This document shows, piece after piece, positions 1 through 12,313 of a DNA stretch of 64,000 nucleotides. The position numbers were made by a program, and so were the translations under genes. Source of the DNA: Myrica gale. Lineage: Eukaryota > Streptophyta > Magnoliopsida > Fagales > Myricaceae. The stretch is from positions 5,954,501 through 6,018,500 of the forward strand of contig OZ005617.1 in NCBI GenBank assembly GCA_963930655.1. The letters run 5' to 3'. Under the pieces are notes generated by a model. The model did no database searches, had not been told where the DNA came from, and saw only the letters and a program-made list of their open reading frames with translations. Numbering within the stretch: the stretch's first letter is position 1; every line of letters begins with the position of its first letter.

Positions 1-61
1 TGTACAAATGCAGAAAGAAATGATTTTTAAAGACGGGGGAAGAACAGAAGAAGAATCTGAC

Positions 62-970
62 CTGGTGGAAGCCGTGTTCCCTGACTAATGGAACGCCGAG
101 TTCAGAAATGCAGGCGTGGAGGCGATCATCACTTCCGTAGAGCTTGGGATATCTATTGAGGCAGTCATCCTGAATGTTGGAGAGTGCCTCGGCAAGAGGG
201 CTGCTAATAGCAATTCCGCCGCCACCAAAAGCCATGGAGTGACTGAAATAGGTGTTGGCCGAATGACTCTCCGAGGGGCTCCCAATGTAAACCATCTCGG
301 ACGGATCGTACTTGCGCAGAACAGAAACGAGATTATCGGCATTGAAAAAGGTGTCATCATCTCCCAGAACGAACCAGCGCACGCCCGGTAAACCCAGGCG
401 GAAGCACTCGGTGATGATGCGGGAGATGCGGAGTCCAGAAGGGTGACCGGTAGGATTGGTGTAGTGGAAGCGAGAGATGTCCTCGGAAACCATGACAGAA
501 GGCAAGGAATTATCTTCATCCTCTTGAGGCACCGCCTCTTCTAACCAGACATGGCCCCGCATGTCGTCGGGACGCCACCATAGCCTCACGAACTCCTTGC
601 GCCGTTTCCAGAGCTGCGAGGATCCCGCTATGCCGAAAACGATGTGCTCCAGCGACAACTCCTCCTCCCTTAGCGAAAGGCTGCGGTTGCGAGTGTAAAA
701 AGGCTGCGGCGAGGGGGACGTCATCGAAGAAAGAAACTCAGAACGACGACGGTTCCTCCAGGCCCAGGGGAAATAATGGGGGCTTCTTTCCCAGCCCTTA
801 AAGCGCTGCCAGCAGTGGGTGGTGGTACCGGAGAAGACAAGAGAGAGCCAGGCGGTTGTAGAGAGGAGGAGTGCCACAACGGCCACCACAGCAGTGCACG
901 TGCGGCTCTGACGCCATGACCGAGCTCCGCGTCGATATTGATTCTTGTTGTGGTCGCGATGGTAGGACAT
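62..970 (-). CDS. DUF604 / fringe-like glycosyltransferase, exon 1 (gene runs off the left edge)
   Basis: Seen: an open minus-strand frame of exactly 303 codons from the ATG at 970 (protein begins MSYHRDHNKN). In-frame stops lie just upstream, which fixes the start. A basic cytosolic tail is followed by one hydrophobic segment (about residues 25-42, AVVAVVALLLSTTAW), as in type II Golgi membrane proteins. Further on come HIVFGIAGSSQLWKRR, RPDDMRGHVW, the metal-binding DxD motif in RWFVLGDDDTFF, then YIGSPSES and MAFGGGGIAIS. The exon ends at HGFHQ followed by a GT donor at 61-60, a place where plant DUF604 genes commonly split. Known: the family belongs to the GT31-like fold and probably transfers sugars in the Golgi; its substrate is not established. 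The rest of the gene lies outside the window. From memory the best Arabidopsis match is At1g33250. The frame is easy to miss because short ORFs in the other frames cover the same bases. Confidence 0.9.
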
Positions 971-1662
971 CGTCGTCGTTCGCCACCAAAAGGTGGGTTG
1001 CGCTTGGTTTTAGTATCAGTTACAAGCAACCGGAGTCTCTCCCCCTCTCCCTCTCCCCCTCTCTCTCTCTCGAGTTTCTCTTGGATTGCGGGATTTTGTT
1101 TTTTCTGACTTCTTCGTTCACTTTTTTCGAGTTTTTAAAACTGCCGCGTCATCGTCCCCGTGTTGCGTTGCATTGCATTTGTCCGCATTACTTTTAAGAC
1201 ACAACGTTTTGTGTTCCGTATTGGCGTATTCCCATCTATGTTCCGGGTTCCGAAACCGAAATCATCACGGGTGTGACTTTTGAGAAAACACCGCTGACTG
1301 CCCTTACTTCCCACTTGAAACAAAAAAGACTGCCCTTGCGTGAGCATCCATATCCCCCCTCCTCATCCTCTCTCTCGTCCAGCTTTGAACCTTTTTTCTT
1401 TTTCTTTTTTGGGCTTGATAAATCCCTCCAAACCACACGTAAGTCTTACTATACTGTGGGTTGGTTCCAAGATATTTGTTTGCACTTGGAGAATTCGTCC
1501 TGAGTCTCCTGACAACCTTGACTAACTCCTTGAAGTTCATTTCTTACTAGATTTGATGGTTGTAATAACTAATTTTTACTTAGGTACCATATTTATTAAA
1601 TAGGCTTGAGTTCTTTGACTTAATTAAACTGGACTGTGTTACTACTTCGAATGTCTGAAAGC
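971..1662. other. upstream region of the DUF604 gene
   Basis: Presumed promoter and 5' leader of the minus-strand DUF604 gene. The plus strand shows a CT-rich block (about 1035-1080) and another pyrimidine-rich block (about 1355-1415), so the transcript leader would be GA-rich. Short ORFs here look like composition artefacts. No gene is seen. Confidence 0.5.
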
Positions 1663-1974
1663 TAGGGTAGTAAACAAGTCGAGTAATAAATGTTTAAACT
1701 CAACCCGTTTAACACAGACTTGAACTCAAATAAAGTTCGAAAACATTTGTCCGAACTTAGCTCGCTAAATTTTAAATGAGCTCAAGTACATAAACATATT
1801 TTGATTTTTGATCATCACAACAATAATAGCTAAATAATATAATCTACTGCATAGTAAAAATAAAAAATAATATGTACTAACGAATAGAAGTGTACTATAA
1901 AATTATATGGTGTTTTTCATTCTATATATTCATGCTTTCACAAAAAAATAGCCTACAAAACATCAATATTATAA

Positions 1975-2710
1975 GGGATAAATGATATTTTGGTCCATGT
2001 GGTTTGGGTGAAAATCAAATTAGTCCCTTATCAATTTTTTTTATTAATCGGGTCCTTATGGTTTGTGTGAAAATCAAATTAGTCTCTTATTAATTTTTTT
2101 CATCAATCGGGTCTCTGATCTTTACATGTTTTTATATTAAGTCATTCCGTCCAAATCCGTCCACTGACTTAACGGTAAGTGTCAACCTGATCTGCTCGGG
2201 ATGGAGAGCTGAGTGGATCAAGGCCCGAGCAGGCCGGGCTGCTTTGTGCTTCGGATGCTTGGGCTGCCTTTATATAGCCTTTGCGCTAGCGGCCTTGCTG
2301 TTCGGGCCTCTCGATTTACTTATGCTCGGGATGTCGGGTTGCTTGTACTCGGGATGCTCGAGCTGCTTTTATATAGCATTTGCGCGAGCGACCTTGCTGC
2401 TCGAGCCTCTCAATCTGCTTATGCTCGGGTTGCAGTAATATGATTGTGGTCGGGATGTCGGGTTGCTTGTGCCCGGGATGTCGGGTTGCTTGTGCCCGGG
2501 ATGCTGCTTTTATATAGCATTTGTGCCCGCGGCCGGCCTGCTCGGCTCTCCATCCCGAGCAGATCAGGTTGTCACTTACCGTTAAGTCAGTGGACGGAAG
2601 GACTTAATATAAAAGCATGTAAAGATCAGGGACCCGATTGATGAAAAAAATTGATAAGGGACTAATTTGATTTTTACCCAAATTACAGGGACCGAAATAT
2701 CATTTATCTC
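1975..2710. mobile_element. Mutator-like MITE with long inverted repeats
   Basis: Terminal inverted repeats of roughly 180-240 bp begin GGGATAAATGATATTTTGG on the left and GAGATAAATGATATTTCGG on the right strand. They run inward to a shared GATCTGCTCGGGATGGAGAG segment. A perfect 9-bp target duplication ATATTATAA flanks the element (1966-1974 and 2711-2719), the length expected for Mutator-like elements. The left arm carries an extra tandem copy of its AAATCAAATTAGTC block. The core (about 2240-2540) is GC-rich and built from an approximately 104-bp tandem repeat with the phrase CTTTTATATAGC. ORFs inside are repeat translations, not genes. Confidence 0.8.
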
Positions 2711-2835
2711 ATATTATAATTACATGGTAATGAGAACACCCTTACTAACAATTGGGCATTCAAAAAATACTACAAGAAATTTTTCTACCTAGTCATGAGC
2801 AGACATCAAACAAATAATCAATGAGAACATTTTTT

Positions 2836-3175
2836 AACATAAGTAAATTTTTATACTTATATATACAAAAATGACACATATATACATTTTATAACACAAC
2901 TTAACATGATGATAGCATAAAAATTTAATATAAATCATAACACATTCATATACATAAGAAACATAACATAACTTTATATATATACACAAAAATGTCACAT
3001 TCATATATACATTTATAACGTAATTTAACACTTTGTAACATAAGTAAATTTTTATACTTATATATACAAAATGATACATATATACATTTTATAAGGCAAC
3101 TTAACATGATGATAGCATAAAAATTTAGTATAAATCATAACACATTCATATACATAAGATACATAACATAACTTA
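2836..3175. repeat. 201-bp AT-rich tandem repeat (two copies here, a third at about 5338-5460)
   Basis: The block starting AACATAAGTAAATTTTTATA occurs at 2836 and again at 3037, so the period is 201 bp. A diverged third copy lies at about 5338-5460, on the far side of the pararetrovirus remnant. This suggests that the viral sequence landed inside an older repeat array. The ORF seen on the minus strand here is a translation of the repeat. Confidence 0.75.
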
Positions 3176-3229
3176 TATATATATATATATACACACTAAG
3201 CTGATCGTGGATCCTAGCTGAGATATTAC

Positions 3230-5320
3230 TATGATTACCAAGAAAATGTTTAATAGTGGTATAAATAAGAGTATTATGATTGTAAAAATCCATTTTGGAA
3301 AGAGAAATTCATTAATGGATTATCCAATCTTTTTGCCTATAAGATTCACGAAGTCTTAAGTCAACCCTCAGGTATCATAGAATATGATAACCTCACATTT
3401 GGTGATATTGTCAGTATCATCAACAAAGAAAGTTTGAAGATGTGTAGTAACATGAAAATTAGTAACCAACTTAGCAAAGATAGAAATAAAGCTAAGTATG
3501 AAATGAGTAATTTCTGCGAACAATATGATCTTCCTCTAATAGCATCTCCAGTGAAACACCAGAAGGAAAGGTCTTCCTTCAAAAAGACAAATAAATACCA
3601 CAAAAATGTCTTTTAGAAAATATACTCTTCCTGAAGATAGTAAACCCATATTTTACAAAAAAATTCCTTTAGGAAAAGGTACAAGCCTAAAACTCCTAAA
3701 GATAAAAGTAAAATTAGGTATTACAAATGTAAAAAAATTAGGTCATTACAGTTCTAAATGTCGTGTTAAGGAACATATTAACTAGTTAGACATCCCATAA
3801 AGTGAAAAAAAAAATCAAATTATTTTTCATTTTAGAACTAAGAGATTCTAGTGGTAGTGATTTAGAACTAGATGACTTCTCGTCTTCCAGTTCTAGTTCC
3901 AACCCAAGTATCGGCACTGATTTTGACACCCCTAACTAAAAATTAGGGTGTCAAGATAGTTGTTGTCACCCAGGTAAAACCCTTAATACTTAGTCAACAA
4001 GAAGAACTTTTGATTGATTTAATTGAAAAAGTTGAAGATACAGAGCTCAAGGCTCATTATCTTACCCAGTTAAAAACATTCTTTAAGTAAAAAAGACTCC
4101 AAGTTAAAAGTCTCTGAAACCCAGGCCAGCTTGAATAAAATCTTAGATAAATTCAAGAAAGCATAGAAGTCTGTAACCCTCCAAGATTTACAGACTGAAG
4201 TCCAACAAGTTAAAAAAGAAGTAAAAGAGTTAAAATATAGTAATAACATACTTGAACATTAAGTCTTTAAGATATTAATCAACAACTTAAGAACCCAAGT
4301 CAAATCTCTTCCTCCAAGTCGAATGATGATTTTGACCCAGAATCTATACCCTTACTACTCTTTTAATCCAAGATGATCCTGAGAGTAGTAACAAATTTCT
4401 TAACATAGTTAACCGAATGCATTTTCAGAAATGACATTATAAGGTAACCATTATAGTCAACTCTGAATATTCTTTTGAAGTTGTTGCCCTTATTAATTCA
4501 GGTGTCGATCTTAACTATATTCAAGAAGGTTTAATCTCCACGAAGTACTATGAGAAGTCAAAGGAACGACTTCTCTCAGTCAATGGTAGTCAGATGAGTA
4601 TTAATTACAAGTTATCCAAAGCACACATTTGTAAAGATAATGTTTGCTTTAAGGAACCTTTTGTTTTAGTCAAAAATATGTCTGATCAGAAAGTAATCTT
4701 ATGTACACCTTTTATTTGTCTGTTATATCCTTTCACCGCAAGTCGTGAAGGAATTACAACCAATGTGTTTGGTCAAGATGTTGTCACCTTTGAGTTTGTT
4801 AGTCCTCCCCGGCCTAGGAAATTTACCTAGTTACAAGAGGCATCCATTAGTAAAACTCTTAATTTTATTGTTAGTAAAACTCAACATCTTGATTTTCTTA
4901 AGGAAGAAATCAAGTTCAAACAAGTTAAGGAGTAGCTTGCTAGTCAACCAATTCAGAATCAAGTAAAGTTTTTTCAATCTCGATTAGAACAACAAGTATG
5001 TTTTGATCTTTCCAATGCTTTCTGGCATCGAAAGCAACACATAGTTAAACATTTCTCATGGTTTTTACAAAGAGCATAAACCTGCTTTACGGTTTTCACA
5101 TGGTAATTTCCTGTGAAGGACAAAGGAGAAAAACTTGACTTAGAGTAGAACTTATGGGATATTTCAATCTTGGAGTGAAGAGTTGACTTCATTGACCGTG
5201 AATTCTTTTTCATTAATTATTCATGAAATTGGTTACATGGAACCATAAGACCTAGAAATCATGGAATAAATGGATCTAAACATCCTATTCATGATGAATT
5301 TATGGTCACAAGAATCAAAC
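3230..5320 (+). mobile_element. degraded endogenous pararetrovirus (Caulimoviridae-like) fragment
   Basis: Decayed plus-strand coding sequence. The order is a coat-protein-like region (about 3290-3610), a lysine-rich stretch, a damaged zinc knuckle (about 3715-3770, CYKC-type with H and C downstream), an acidic serine-rich tail (about 3840-3920), and a retroviral-type aspartic protease region (about 4440-4830, with the active-site Asp-Ser-Gly changed to a Ser-Gly-Val context). Stops and frameshifts occur throughout and the longest clean frame is 78 codons. Movement-protein, reverse transcriptase and RNase H regions are not recognisable. Known: similar fragments are common as fossil integrations in eudicots. 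It is a non-functional relic. The exact family (petuvirus-like or florendovirus-like) is uncertain. Confidence 0.7.
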
Positions 5321-5464
5321 TAGAGATATATATATATATATACACAAAAATGTCACTAACATATATACATTTTATAATGTAATTTAACATGATAATATCA
5401 TAAAAAATTTAATATAAACCATAAAAGATTCATATAAATAGGATACGTAACATAAGTAAATAGG

Positions 5465-5497
<33 letters not shown>

Positions 5498-5898
5498 AAT
5501 GTTACTAATTACTAAATGTAAAGTAATAATGTATTATGTATATCTAAACATATACATAACAATAATAGAGATATACAGTATATATACGTGTACTATTTAT
5601 TGGTACAAATATTATAGGTTATATATATAACTGTAAGTATACAAATATATTTTAATTCATATCTATTTTTTTAATACGATCTTTTAAATGAGCCGAATTG
5701 AGCTTATACGAGCTTTGTTCATGAGCCTATACCGAGTCGAGCCGAGTTTAATCGAGTTTTACTCGTTTAATAATCGAGTTAAAAATGGTGTTTGAACTCG
5801 GCTTGTTTATTAAACGAATCAAGCTTGAGACGAGCCTATACGAGCCAAGTTCAAGTTGTTCATGAATAACTCGGTTCACTTACAACCCTATCTGAAGC

Positions 5899-6668
5899 TT
5901 ATTTTTTCACTGTTAGACTGGTGAATGCGTATTTCAGTTGAGTCAAGTCTATTTGGATCCGGTGCACACTGGTTGAAAAAATCATTTCCCTTTTTCACCA
6001 AAACAAAAACTTCTAATTATATGTGTAACTTCTACCATCCCTCTTATACCTTCTGTGTGTGTGTGTGTATATATATTGTCTCAATTTAAAATAGGAAGGG
6101 AATCTTGAAGAGATACTGAGAAGTGTTGTGCTGCAGTTTCTGTCAAATCTATTGAACAAATAAAGATATGATGACCATTTGTAAGATCGTACCTTGTTTG
6201 TATTTGTTCTTTCTATTGAGGACAAAATCACAATAGTTTTTCCGAGTTTCTTTTTTTTCATTTCCCCTTCCTTTGCGTTGCCTTCTCTATCATAAATTTA
6301 AAAAATTCCATGATTACTTTGTAAATACCACATGTCTAGAGAGTATATAATCTAAGATCTGCTTCTTATGGAGTTCATACAATTGAAAGTGGGTTCGAGA
6401 GCGAGGAAGCATTAATCTGGTCTTATGACGTAGAATTAATCAGCCATACACAATCCTTTTGTTATGCAAAGCTCCTCAGAACTTAGATGTAACTAGAGGT
6501 CTAACACAAATATATTAAACGAGACTCTTTTAAATTTTAATATAACAATATTGTCATTTAATACCGTTAATTAATGAAATTGAGACTTCACTATGATTTC
6601 CGGAGAAATCTCATATGGCACTTGAGCATATGATATGATATATTTCCGTTGCTTAATTGACAAAAATG
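5899..6668. other. intergenic, no gene seen
   Basis: AT-rich sequence with a short GT/AT microsatellite at about 6055-6078. Nothing here looks coding on either strand. Confidence 0.5.
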
Positions 6669-6671
6669 AAA

Positions 6672-9600
6672 CACTACAAAAAAGGTTCTTTAGCGGCGGT
6701 CGCTAAAAACGCCGCTAAAGGGGGTAGGGGGTCTATAGCGGCGGTCGGTGACCGCCGCTATAGACATCCCTTTCGCAGCGTTTTTCTCAAAATGTCGCTA
6801 CAGGTGGTACCTGTAGCGGCGGTCACTGACCGTCGCTTTAGAACCCCTTTTGCAGCGTTTCTCTCAAAACGTCGCTAAAAAATTAGGGTTTCTAGCGCAG
6901 GCCGACCGCCGCTATAGTGCCCACATTCTGCGGTGTTTGCGGCCGCAAACGCCGCTGAAAAATAACCTATAGCAGCAGTTTTGTGTTGACCGCTGCTATA
7001 GGTATAAGATGAAATATATATTTTTAATTAGTTATAATTTTTTTAATGTTAATATTTATGTTAAATATTATTGTATTTATGTTAATATATAATTTAGTTT
7101 GTCATGTATGTGAAAAATTTTAATTTAAAGACATACTTAATAAAATATTAAGTTAGAGAGAGTGTTATGAACATGAAGGTTGTTGCATAATATTTAAATT
7201 ATGCAATTAGAGTACATATAATAAACATATAAAAATAGTATGTACATGCATATAAAATACTTAGTTTAATTAGTACATATCATGTATAGGATAAACACTT
7301 ATAATAGATCATGTAATGTTATATAGAAAGTATTATACTTCATCAAACGCTCTCCCTCTCTGTCAAAATATTTTTTAGTACATAACTTAATATATAGTCT
7401 TAGACGCTATGATTTAGTCATTATGTATATAGGTACATCCATATAAAGTATTTAGGTTAATTAGCACATATCATGTATATAATGATAAACACATCTAACT
7501 AATAATGCAATATTATATATAAAAACATTATACTTTTAAATTATAAATATTATATATATTATTACTACCAACTTATTTTAATTAAGATTATTATACTAGG
7601 TATAAAAATAGTATAAAATAATATGATATGTGTTTAATACTAAATATAAAGATTTTTAAATGCTATTATAAAGTACAGCTGATTTTAATTTACTAAAAAT
7701 ATGTATATAATTTATTATTAAAAAAACTGAAACGGTGAGTTTAGAGTTCCCTCGTTTTTTGTTTTCGGGCGGGTTCCCTCTTTTCTCGAAATTCGCTGCC
7801 TTATAGTTTCAAATTTTCAGCTCACTCCATGTCTTCTCTCCCTCCGCCCCCTTCCTCGAGCCCTCTTATGAATTTGGTTTCGTTGTTCTTTCTTATACTT
7901 ATTCCCCTTTTTCAATTTGTTGTAATTTGCAGGCATTGAGATCCCCAAGTATGTAGAAACGGTGACTCGGGTTTGAAGCGAAGGGGAATGGAGGGGGAAA
8001 CGGTGACTCGACTTTGATTCAGAGAAAGAGAGATATGGAGGGGGATGGGTTTGAAGCGAAGGGGAATGGAGAGATACTGGTGGGTCACTTCCCCTTTTTG
8101 TCTGTGTTTGGTTCTCGTGAAAATGTAGGGAAAATAAGAGGTTCGCTGGTTTAACTGATTTTGTTTTCAGTTGCTTTCTTGATCGGGTTTCTTTTTCCCC
8201 TCCCCTCTTCCTATTTTGTTTGATTTTGTAGGGATGCGAATTGGTGGTGGATTGAGGTAGGGGAATTCTTGGAGTGGGACATAGAGGTTAGGAATTGATG
8301 GTACTCGTGGAAGCTGTCGAAGGTGGGATAGAAGGAGGGATTGGGAAAAATGGATAGTGCTATCGTCCTTGATACGAAAAATTGCGTTGCTGGAGGTAAA
8401 AAACAAGTCTTGCCCTAATTTTCCTATACCTTTTCGTATCGTCCTCCCCTTTTTGATATATGGTGCCGATTGGGCTTTTAGGATTACATGACATATGCGG
8501 ATGATGTGGCATATCACCTTTTATTTTTGAATATATGGTGCCGGTTAGTCTAGAATCTATGTTGTGGGTCGAAATCTTCATGTTGCTGTGGGCAATATCT
8601 TGAGGCTTAGCCAGAAAGGTACTTGCAATAAAAGGTTGAGGTTTTGTGTTCAATGGCAGGTTGTGGAGGCACTAGAAAATTTCTCCGACTTGACACCTTA
8701 AGGTTCTCAGGTTCTATTTGCCTAGCTTTTCATTTTTCTGTGATGCTGTGTTTTGTATGTTGTCTAATAAATTGTAATTTATTTGAAAGTAAAAAAGCTG
8801 TAGAATGAAAATGCTGTGCTCAAAAGGCTCTCAAATTGTTTCTGGATTGACTATCAACTGGTTTGATTTTTGCTTGTTCATTTTTTCTTTTTTTGAGGTG
8901 TTCTTTCCTATTTAACTGTAAGTGGTCAATTCTTGCTGTGACAGAAAGGGCTAAGTGTTTGTATTTACGACTGTCATTATTGGGTGAGCGTGATGATATC
9001 AATTTGTTGGTCTAGCACTAGTGGCTGGTATTTAGACTGTTTATCAATGTTAATTCGAATCGCTCAATGGATGTGAAGATAGTGAAACTGAGAGCTCAAT
9101 CTTCTGGTGTATTAACATTGCAAAAGATAGGATTTTGTACTCTTTCTTCACGACTTCCATTTGACTGATCTAGTTGTACAAGAACTAGTGTTGTCAGAGT
9201 TCTTAAGTCATTCAGTTAGAGCTCTAAGCAATTTCTGTGCAATATTTTGTTAAGAGTTTGCAAAGTCATGTGTATTTTCAGCTGTAGGGGCTTTCAAAGA
9301 GAGAGGGATGGCATTGGTGGGAGTGCATTCCGAAATGTCTCCAGCTTGTGCTCAATAATACCTAAGGTGTAGCTATACTACCTGCGCCCCCTAGAGGTTT
9401 TGTTTGCTTTCAATAAATTTCTTATCTTCTATTGAGTCACTGAGTTGGCTCACTGTATATAATTTTCCTCTAATGATGCTTCAAAGATACCATCTCAATC
9501 ATGATGTGGTTTTTAATGTAAATACAGGTTGAGGTTTGCCGTGTGCTATTTACGGTGGATGTCCAGTACAGAGGCTCAATTGAACATGCACAGGCATCCC

Positions 9601-10739
9601 CTGCAAGCTCAAATGAACAACCCACATGCCCGGTCTATCTTGGTATGCAACTTTGTATAATTCAATCAATTTGTTTTCCTTTATGTATATTATGCGTAGA
9701 CTCGGCTTTAATCTTCAATCTGCAATTGATGAGTACACAGCTGGTTGGAACTTTCTAGCCAGGGAAGTAATGCTGGCAGAAAGGCATAATCTGAAATGGC
9801 ATATTATGTTTCTTGTAATGCCTTTTAAGGAATTATGGATAGAGTTTGCAGCGCGTCATCTGGTGGCTGTTGATTATTTACTAAATTCCAATGGCTCCTT
9901 TTTGAAACATGTTGCAAACGGTGATAATTTCAGATGCAACTGCAAAAATATTGAACCTCCATTGTCTATCCCTAAAAGAGTAAGGGGGCTTGCTTAAGTA
10001 TCATGCTTGATGCTCGTTTCTTTTCAGAGGATTTGTCAACTGACGTTTATAATCGATGCCTGGTTGCAATAGTTTCTGTTTATGTTTTGCGGTAAATATT
10101 ACTTAAACTACAATATTGACTGTTGTCGAGTAGAGTAAGTCTTTTGTAGTAATGTTTGTTCCTTTCATTGCAGGAAGCAATTCAAGATTTTGTCGTTTTC
10201 CTCGGAAGATTTCATCACCAGTTTCTTATTTTCATTTGAGCTTTTTGAGACTAGATTTTAATTGGTTTCAGATTACTTGTAGAGATTTTTGTATTTGTTG
10301 TAAAACGGTATTAATCAATGATGAAGTATATTTTGTTTTATTATCTTTGGTCTTTAAATTTTTACATTCAATGAATTTTGATTATTAAAATAAATTTGTA
10401 TTACCGATTAAGAAACATGTATATGAAAATATAGCTAGCAAAAGTAAAAAAAAAAAAAACGCTGCAACGCGACCGCCGTTAACCGATCGCCGCTAAAAGT
10501 CTATGCCAGCTTTTCAAGAAACGCTGCGAGGAAGTCAAAATTGTGTTCGGGTCTATAGCGGCGGTCGTGACCGTCGCTAACCGACCGCCGCTATAGACCC
10601 GAGGTCTTCACCAACAGTTCCGAGAACTGCCGCGATATATCTATCCCGGCGGAGATATAGCGGCGGTCTCGTTGCTATAGGTCATTTTGGCCTATAGCAG
10701 CGGTCACCAACCGCTGCTATAAACCTTTTTTTTGTAGTG
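6672..10739. mobile_element. non-autonomous CACTA (En/Spm) transposon, complete ends
   Basis: Begins CACTACAAAAAAGG at 6672 and ends, inverted, CCTTTTTTTTGTAGTG at 10739. The 3-bp target duplication AAA is at 6669-6671 and 10740-10742. Both ends carry dense subterminal repeats of TAGCGGCGGTC-type units in direct and inverted order (6690-7010 and 10440-10730), as CACTA elements do for transposase binding. The 4.07-kb interior is AT-rich at first (7010-7740). It then shows gene-like sequence (7740-10000) with several plausible splice sites, including a captured RING-protein exon. No transposase domain was recognised, so it probably relies on a partner element. Related solo ends lie at 19698 and 57746. 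Confidence 0.9.
9528..9642 (+). pseudogene. captured exon of a BRAP2/BRIZ1-like RING ubiquitin ligase
   Basis: Between an AG acceptor (ends 9527) and a GT donor (starts 9643) lies one exon reading VEVCRVLFTVDVQYRGSIEH, then an alanine-serine stretch and EQPTCPVYL. From memory this matches plant BRAP2-type proteins (Arabidopsis BRIZ1), in which the exon leads into the RING motif CPVCLE. Here the second RING cysteine is Tyr and no further RING sequence follows, so the fragment cannot make a working RING. A second open stretch (about 9719-9997, AIDEYTAGWNFLAREV...) follows and was not recognised. The whole lies inside the CACTA element, as expected for transduplicated gene fragments. Confidence 0.6.
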
Positions 10740-10742
10740 AAA

Positions 10743-12308
10743 GTAAGTCTCGATTTCATTAAGAGTGCTAGCACGTACATATGATAAATTACTCTTTTTG
10801 AAATATAAGTTTTTTTTAAGACCTTGGATAGACAAATTTCCTAAAGAGGTTTTCAAATCCGCTGCATTTTTTTTTTCACTTTTTGAAATAATACTGATAA
10901 TATTAATAGAAAAGAGTTTGATACAATCAGGGTGTATCAGAGCCACAGAATTTCCAAGTGCTGGCAAATAAAGATTTGGGAATTTGATCACAAAAGTTGT
11001 ACGTGCTTCACCGCCCACCGTGCAAGTTATGGGCCAACGAGTTATCAACTGGTGTGATTTTGGTAGTTGTTCAAAATTCCAGGTCTTTGAGAAGAGCCAA
11101 TATTGCATCTGTGATTGGGGTAAGGATGTTCAATTCCCAGATATCATTTGGATCTTCAACGAGTTATGGCTAATTAGTCATAACTCAAACCATATGAACC
11201 TGAACAGTAATTAGACAGTCTAATAACATGTTATACAACATAAATATTGCCTTGATAAGAGTTCTAATTGATCGGTAAAAGCTTTCACAAGCTCTACTAA
11301 AAACCCATCATGATACTTACAAATTTTAAGAGCATGAATAACTATAATTCACAAAATATCTAAGAGCTTATTTTTATTGTAAAAAATAAAGTGTTTAATT
11401 AGCTGGAAAGCCAGAAATACTATATATAAAAGAGCTGGAAAACATTTCAAGTGTTTGATAGCTACCGAAATAACATTTTCACCCACAATATTTATACAAG
11501 ACATTAGAAATCTTAGGACATGCAAATCCAAACCGTTTAGTTTAAACAAAAATGTTTAACACTACCTAAATGTTTATAATCAATATCCTTAACAACCATG
11601 TACATGCACTAACCACAAAAACCAGCTCTGAACGATCATTTGTTCCCTATAACTTTATCATGAATTAAGAACCGCAAAATTCCAAAACAAAATCAAAATA
11701 AAAAACGTAGAAAATTCTGATTAATTATTCGAGCTCTGATCTTGGCTCCAAAAGATAGCTTTCAACGGCACAGAATTCATGAATCCCAATTAATGAAATG
11801 TGACGTAGAATTACAAGGCATCTGGTTCAGAGCTTAACGATTTTCTAATTATTTAAATGGATTAGTTATGGATGAGCCAATAAAACGAGATTCAACTTGG
11901 GGAAAATTTTAAAAATTGCACAACACGCATGCATGCTAAGAACATATAATCCAAGTAACTTCGACAAATATATATAGTTGTTGAATTCTATAACATTACT
12001 TAGAGCAACATCTGAAATGGGATTATAATTGGTGACAAAGATGTCCTCCCATCATATTTTTCTCAATGAAATTATAAGAAAATGGCCGACTTTTTGGGTC
12101 ATGTCACAGCTACGCGTACGTGAAAAGGACATGATCACAAAATGACAAATGGGTTCAGTTTGTGCACGAATGGTTTAAAATAATGCCTTGTTTTTCAATC
12201 ACATGAAACATGAACCAAGTCCACCCCCGAGCTGACAAAGAACTCCTCAAAATATACTAAACAAAAATTCCCTAGCTTGCTCATTCGTCTCCGCAGAACT
12301 TCCAGGCT
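10743..12308. other. intergenic, no gene seen
   Basis: AT-rich, with short overlapping frames on both strands (about 10700-11210) that show no recognisable domain and no splice-supported continuation. Nothing is called. Confidence 0.5.
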
Positions 12309-12313
12309 CCTTT

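Larger units (their letters stand above)
1663..5890. mobile_element. hAT-like transposon shell with nested insertions
   Basis: Seen: inverted ends TAGGGTAGTAAACAAGTCGAG at 1663 and, reversed, TAGGGTTGTAAGTGAACCGAG ending at 5890. Both ends hold many GAGC/CGAG subterminal motifs (1670-1790 and 5690-5880). The flanks are TCTGAAAGC (1654-1662) and TCTGAAGC (5891-5898), an 8-bp target duplication with one extra base. Known: 8-bp duplications and TAGGG-type ends are typical of hAT elements. No transposase is recognisable inside. The interior holds a Mutator-like MITE, a 201-bp tandem repeat and a pararetrovirus remnant. Inference: an old non-autonomous hAT used repeatedly as an insertion target. 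Confidence 0.65.

Noticed and set aside
85..519. 144-codon minus-strand ORF
   Set aside because: It is an out-of-frame shadow of the DUF604 exon, which reads through this region in another minus-strand frame.
2244..2641. ORFs in the GC-rich repeat core
   Set aside because: Translation of the 104-bp repeat in several frames.
2830..5470. CRISPR-like or satellite array
   Set aside because: Only two to three diverged 201-bp copies; not a CRISPR in a plant genome and too few for a satellite.
8167..8653. Two overlapping minus-strand ORFs of about 100 codons
   Set aside because: Low-complexity, inside the CACTA interior, no recognisable domain.
10704..11108. 134-codon minus-strand ORF at the CACTA right end
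   Set aside because: It crosses the transposon border into unrelated flank, has no domain and no splice support.
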